NCBI GenBank assembly: GCA_040752515.1
Contig: JBFMGQ010000001.1
Span: 62,001 to 126,000 of the forward strand
Length of the DNA stretch: 64,000 nt
Origin: Tenuifilum sp040752515
Lineage (GTDB): Bacteria; Bacteroidota; Bacteroidia; Bacteroidales; Tenuifilaceae
Direction of reading: 5' to 3'
Shown here: positions 61,018 to 64,000 of the stretch, piece by piece
How the letters are laid out: each line of letters opens with the position of its first letter
Numbering within the stretch: the stretch's first letter is position 1
The notes under the pieces: generated by a model
Told to the model about the DNA's origin: nothing
Databases searched by the model: none
What the model saw: the letters and a program-made list of their open reading frames with translations, nothing else
Translations under genes and position numbers: made by a program

Positions 61018-62334
61018 ATGGAAACATTAACAATCACACATAAACGTAAAAACTCAAACTCAAGTAGCGTAAACCAACAAGTAATCGGTCTTTTTGGGCT
61101 TGGTAACGTGGGCAATGCCCTTTACCATGTAATTGCCGAAATCCCAAAAAGTAAAGCTTACATAAAACGTATTTGTGTTAAGCAGCGGAACAAAAACAGG
61201 GATGTTCCCGAGCACCTAATTACCTATAATGCCTTGGATATCATTAACGATACCGAGATAAACCTTGTGGTTGAACTAATTGATAATGCCGAGGAGGCAT
61301 ACAGCATTGTAAAATCGGCCTTACTGAATGGTAAAAGCGTGGTTTCGGGCAATAAAACTATGTTGGCGCACCACCTGCCCGAACTTATTGCCTTACAACG
61401 CGAAACAGGCGCAGCGCTCCTTTACGACGCATCGGCATGCGGAAGCATACCGGTTATCCGCAACCTTGAGGAATACTACGATAACGATTTACTAAAATCG
61501 ATTCGTGGAATACTAAACGGTTCAACCAACTACATTCTTTCAAGCATATTCAGCAAGGGCGATAATTACCAATCGGCGTTGAAAAAAGCGCAGGACTTAG
61601 GCTTTGCTGAGAGTAATCCCGATTTCGATGTGTTAGGTTTCGATGCCCTTTACAAATTGATAATCCTTGCCGTTCATGGGTTTGGCACATACGTTCACCC
61701 AAACGATGCTTTTTGCTATGGGATAACCAACCTTTCGAACCACGATATTCAGTTTGCCCGCGAAAAAGGCAAAAAAATCAAGTTGGTTGCCCAGCTACAA
61801 AAGCTAACCGCCAATTATTTTACATTATTCGTAATCCCAACACTTATCGAACCTTGGGACTATATCTATAACGTTGAAAACGAGTTTAATGGCGTGATAA
61901 TTGAAGGCGAATACTACGACCGCCAGTTCATGTTCGGGAAAGGAGCAGGGGGTTATCCCACCGGTTCGGCAGTACTTAGCGATATAACCGCTCGCTTTCA
62001 CAACTACCGATACGAATACAAAAAGCAGAGGTATTTTACGCCACCAGCCTACACCGCAGATGTTGAGTTAGAGCTCTACATCCGGTACCACAATCTGATT
62101 GATGTTAGTGCTTTTGACGAACGTAAGGTTACTGAACAGCATATAGCCGCCGACTACCGATGGGAAATAGCGTGGGTTAAACTATCGAACCTTATCAGGG
62201 TTAAGGAGTTACTTACAAAGCTCAACCTTTTTATTGCCTTCACAGGTAATTTTAAATATATCCCTATTGACAAAGCATCATCGGGCAAGGTAAATTGCAC
62301 CTATGAGCATCAACCTATTATAGATGTATTCTGA
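61018..62334 (+). CDS. hom: Homoserine dehydrogenase (stand-alone)
   Basis: A 438-residue NAD(P)-dependent enzyme making homoserine from aspartate semialdehyde. Rossmann motif GLFGLGNVGNAL; homoserine dehydrogenase marks ASACGSIPVIRNLE, SIRGILNGSTNYIL and AESNPDFDVLGFDALYKLIIL. It is not fused to aspartokinase and shows no ACT domain, so threonine feedback may be absent; it is instead under the SAM switch. Being placed with metX and metH, it supplies a methionine-dedicated homoserine pool. The C-terminal part (about residues 330-438) is the longer, less familiar tail of this family branch. Confidence 0.9.
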   Translation: METLTITHKRKNSNSSSVNQQVIGLFGLGNVGNALYHVIAEIPKSKAYIKRICVKQRNKNRDVPEHLITYNALDIINDTEINLVVELIDNAEEAYSIVKSALLNGKSVVSGNKTMLAHHLPELIALQRETGAALLYDASACGSIPVIRNLEEYYDNDLLKSIRGILNGSTNYILSSIFSKGDNYQSALKKAQDLGFAESNPDFDVLGFDALYKLIILAVHGFGTYVHPNDAFCYGITNLSNHDIQFAREKGKKIKLVAQLQKLTANYFTLFVIPTLIEPWDYIYNVENEFNGVIIEGEYYDRQFMFGKGAGGYPTGSAVLSDITARFHNYRYEYKKQRYFTPPAYTADVELELYIRYHNLIDVSAFDERKVTEQHIAADYRWEIAWVKLSNLIRVKELLTKLNLFIAFTGNFKYIPIDKASSGKVNCTYEHQPIIDVF

Positions 62335-62345
62335 AAGCGGCATCC

Positions 62346-64000
62346 ATGGAGAAATCTATCATAATTAAAGAATTGCTTAGAAACAGGATTCTGGTTCTGG
62401 ATGGTGCTATGGGCACCATGATACAAAGGTATGGCTTAAAAGAAGATGATTTTAGAGGTGATATCCTTAAAAACCACAAGGTAAACCTTAAGGGCGATAA
62501 TGATTTGCTCAACCTAACGCAACCCGATGTGATAGCTGAGATACACCGTGCCTACCTTGAAGCTGGCGCCGATATCATTGAGACAAACACGTTTAACGGC
62601 ACACGGATATCGCAGTCGGACTATGGATTGGAACACTTGGTTTATGACATAAACCTTGCAGGCGCTAAGCTTGCCCGTGCCATTGCCAATGAGTTTACCA
62701 AGGTCAATCCGGCTAAGCCGCGATTTGTTGCCGGGTCGATTGGGCCAACCAACCGCACAGCCAGCATGTCGCCCGATGTGGAAAAGCCCGGATACCGTGC
62801 AGTAACCTTCGATCAACTTGTAAACGCTTATAGTGAGCAAGTTGAAGCCCTTATTGATGGCGGCGTGGACATTCTGCTAATCGAAACCATATTCGACACG
62901 CTGAACGCCAAGGCTGCCCTATTTGCAATATCGGAGGTACTGGAGCGCAGGGGGATTGATGTTCCTGTAATGGTATCGGCTACTATTGCCGATACCGGCG
63001 GCAGACTACTCACAGGGCAAACCCTTGAGGCGTTTGTTTGCTCTGTTTCGCACTACCCCCTGCTAAGCATTGGCCTAAACTGCGCATTTGGTGCAGAACA
63101 GATGTTCCCTTACATTGAGGAACTCTCAGCAGTAAGCCCATTTTTTGTTAGTGCACACCCCAATGCCGGATTACCTAACCAATTGGGGCAATACGACCAA
63201 TCGGCACAAGAAATGGCAAGCATCGTAGAGCAGATGCTTTCGCAGGGATTACTAAACATAGTAGGTGGATGTTGCGGAACTACACCCAAACATATTGAAC
63301 TAATAGCCAACCTGGCCCAACGTTACAAACCCCGGGTTATACCGCAAATTCCACGTTATACTCGGCTCAGCGGTCTGGAATTGCTGGAAATAAGGCCCGA
63401 AAGCAATTTTATCAACATTGGAGAGCGAACCAACGTTGCAGGGTCGAAAAAATTTGCCCGCCTGGTGGCCGAAGGTAAGTATGCCGAAGCCCTTACAGTT
63501 GCACGCGAACAGGTTGAGGGTGGCGCTCAAGCCATTGATATCTGCATGGACGATGCGCTAATTGATGCACCAAAGGCCATGACTGAATTTCTTAACCTGA
63601 TTGCATCGGAACCCGATATTGCCCGAATCCCCGTAATGATTGACTCGTCCAGATTCGAAGTAATTGAGGCTGGATTAAAATGCACCCAGGGCAAAAGCCT
63701 TGTGAACTCAATTAGCCTAAAAGAGGGAGAGGAAGAATTTGCCCGAAGAGCAAAAATAATCAAACAATACGGTGCCGCAGTGGTTGTAATGCTTTTCGAC
63801 GAAAAGGGTCAGGCGGTTACCACCGAACACCGTTGTAAAGTTGCCGAACGGAGCTACAAAATTTTAACCGAAAAAGTTGGCTTTTCGCCCGAAGATATCA
63901 TCATCGACCCCAATATTCTTGCCATTGGAACAGGCATGGTTGAACACTCAACCCAAGCCGTTAGCTTTATTGAAACCGTAAGGTGGATAAAACAGAACCT
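62346..64000 (+). CDS. metH: Cobalamin-dependent methionine synthase MetH (partial)
   Basis: The gene starts 12 bases after hom and runs off the right edge, so only about 551 residues are visible. They hold the homocysteine-binding domain (VLDGAMGTMIQRYGL, ETNTFNGTRISQSDY, GSIGPTNRTASMSPD, and GGCCGTTPKHIELIA with Zn Cys near residue 310) and the start of the pterin-binding domain (INIGERTNVAGSKKF, AQAIDICMDD, VMIDSSRF, and NSISLKEGE). This is the long, B12-dependent MetH, not MetE. It methylates homocysteine from methyltetrahydrofolate. The missing half should contain the cobalamin-binding and reactivation domains. Confidence 0.96.
   Translation, partial: MEKSIIIKELLRNRILVLDGAMGTMIQRYGLKEDDFRGDILKNHKVNLKGDNDLLNLTQPDVIAEIHRAYLEAGADIIETNTFNGTRISQSDYGLEHLVYDINLAGAKLARAIANEFTKVNPAKPRFVAGSIGPTNRTASMSPDVEKPGYRAVTFDQLVNAYSEQVEALIDGGVDILLIETIFDTLNAKAALFAISEVLERRGIDVPVMVSATIADTGGRLLTGQTLEAFVCSVSHYPLLSIGLNCAFGAEQMFPYIEELSAVSPFFVSAHPNAGLPNQLGQYDQSAQEMASIVEQMLSQGLLNIVGGCCGTTPKHIELIANLAQRYKPRVIPQIPRYTRLSGLELLEIRPESNFINIGERTNVAGSKKFARLVAEGKYAEALTVAREQVEGGAQAIDICMDDALIDAPKAMTEFLNLIASEPDIARIPVMIDSSRFEVIEAGLKCTQGKSLVNSISLKEGEEEFARRAKIIKQYGAAVVVMLFDEKGQAVTTEHRCKVAERSYKILTEKVGFSPEDIIIDPNILAIGTGMVEHSTQAVSFIETVRWIKQN

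Overview
The window is a stretch of a Bacteroidota (Bacteroidetes) chromosome, probably from the Bacteroidales/Marinilabiliales side. The evidence is two type IX secretion (T9SS) cargo proteins with both known sorting-tail classes, a PorP/SprF-family protein, PD40/TPR proteins, several TAnnTTTG promoter -7 elements, and weak Shine-Dalgarno sequences. No rRNA, tRNA, CRISPR array, prophage or intact insertion sequence was seen. It reads as ordinary chromosome with repeat-rich spacers.

Layout. 1-1471: end of a molybdopterin oxidoreductase gene and a rubrerythrin-like ferritin. 1684-4035: an orphan hybrid histidine kinase. 4119-9958 (minus strand): an operon etfB-etfA-membrane Fe-S protein-CCG protein-acyl-CoA dehydrogenase, a complete path from acyl-CoA to the quinone pool. 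10357-17503: an unknown gene, recQ, a small unknown gene, recG, a DUF3108 protein, a lipoprotein and an unlisted 43-residue membrane ORF. 17500-24757: a ChaN-like protein, acyl-CoA synthetase, sodium/solute symporter, recR, a TPR protein and an aminotransferase. 24956-28609: a glycosyltransferase fused to a degenerate sugar-phosphate transferase module, then a 2-oxoacid dehydrogenase E2. 28920-47929: a surface/secretion locus with two TPR-PD40 paralogues, a PorP/SprF protein, a 2375-residue PKD-repeat protein and a divergent protein of about 2338 residues with a T9SS type A tail. 48275-52170: OsmC, DUF1858, asnA and ilvE, separated by spacers that carry heptanucleotide arrays. 52475-58155: an M16 peptidase, an amidase and a WG-repeat protein. 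58276-64000: a SAM-I riboswitch followed by metY-metX-hom-metH (metH runs off the window).

The most striking signal is upstream of asnA (asparagine synthetase A). Two short ORFs very rich in Asn codons (7 of 26 residues; then six Asn in a row) each precede a strong intrinsic terminator. For the first, mutually exclusive 1:2, 2:3 and 3:4 RNA pairings can be drawn base by base, as in classical trp/his attenuators. The second has a 2:3 and a 3:4 pairing and a Pro-Pro-Pro just after the Asn run. I infer tandem ribosome-mediated attenuation that senses asparaginyl-tRNA. I do not know of a described asnA attenuator of this kind in Bacteroidota, but I could not search for one.

Other points worth a second look: a split EtfAB:quinone oxidoreductase-like pair; a dispersed intergenic element in two inverted copies; a cluster of three strong hairpins upstream of the E2 gene; and (GGATAAA)n arrays in three successive spacers, one of which supplies the stop codon of the gene before it.
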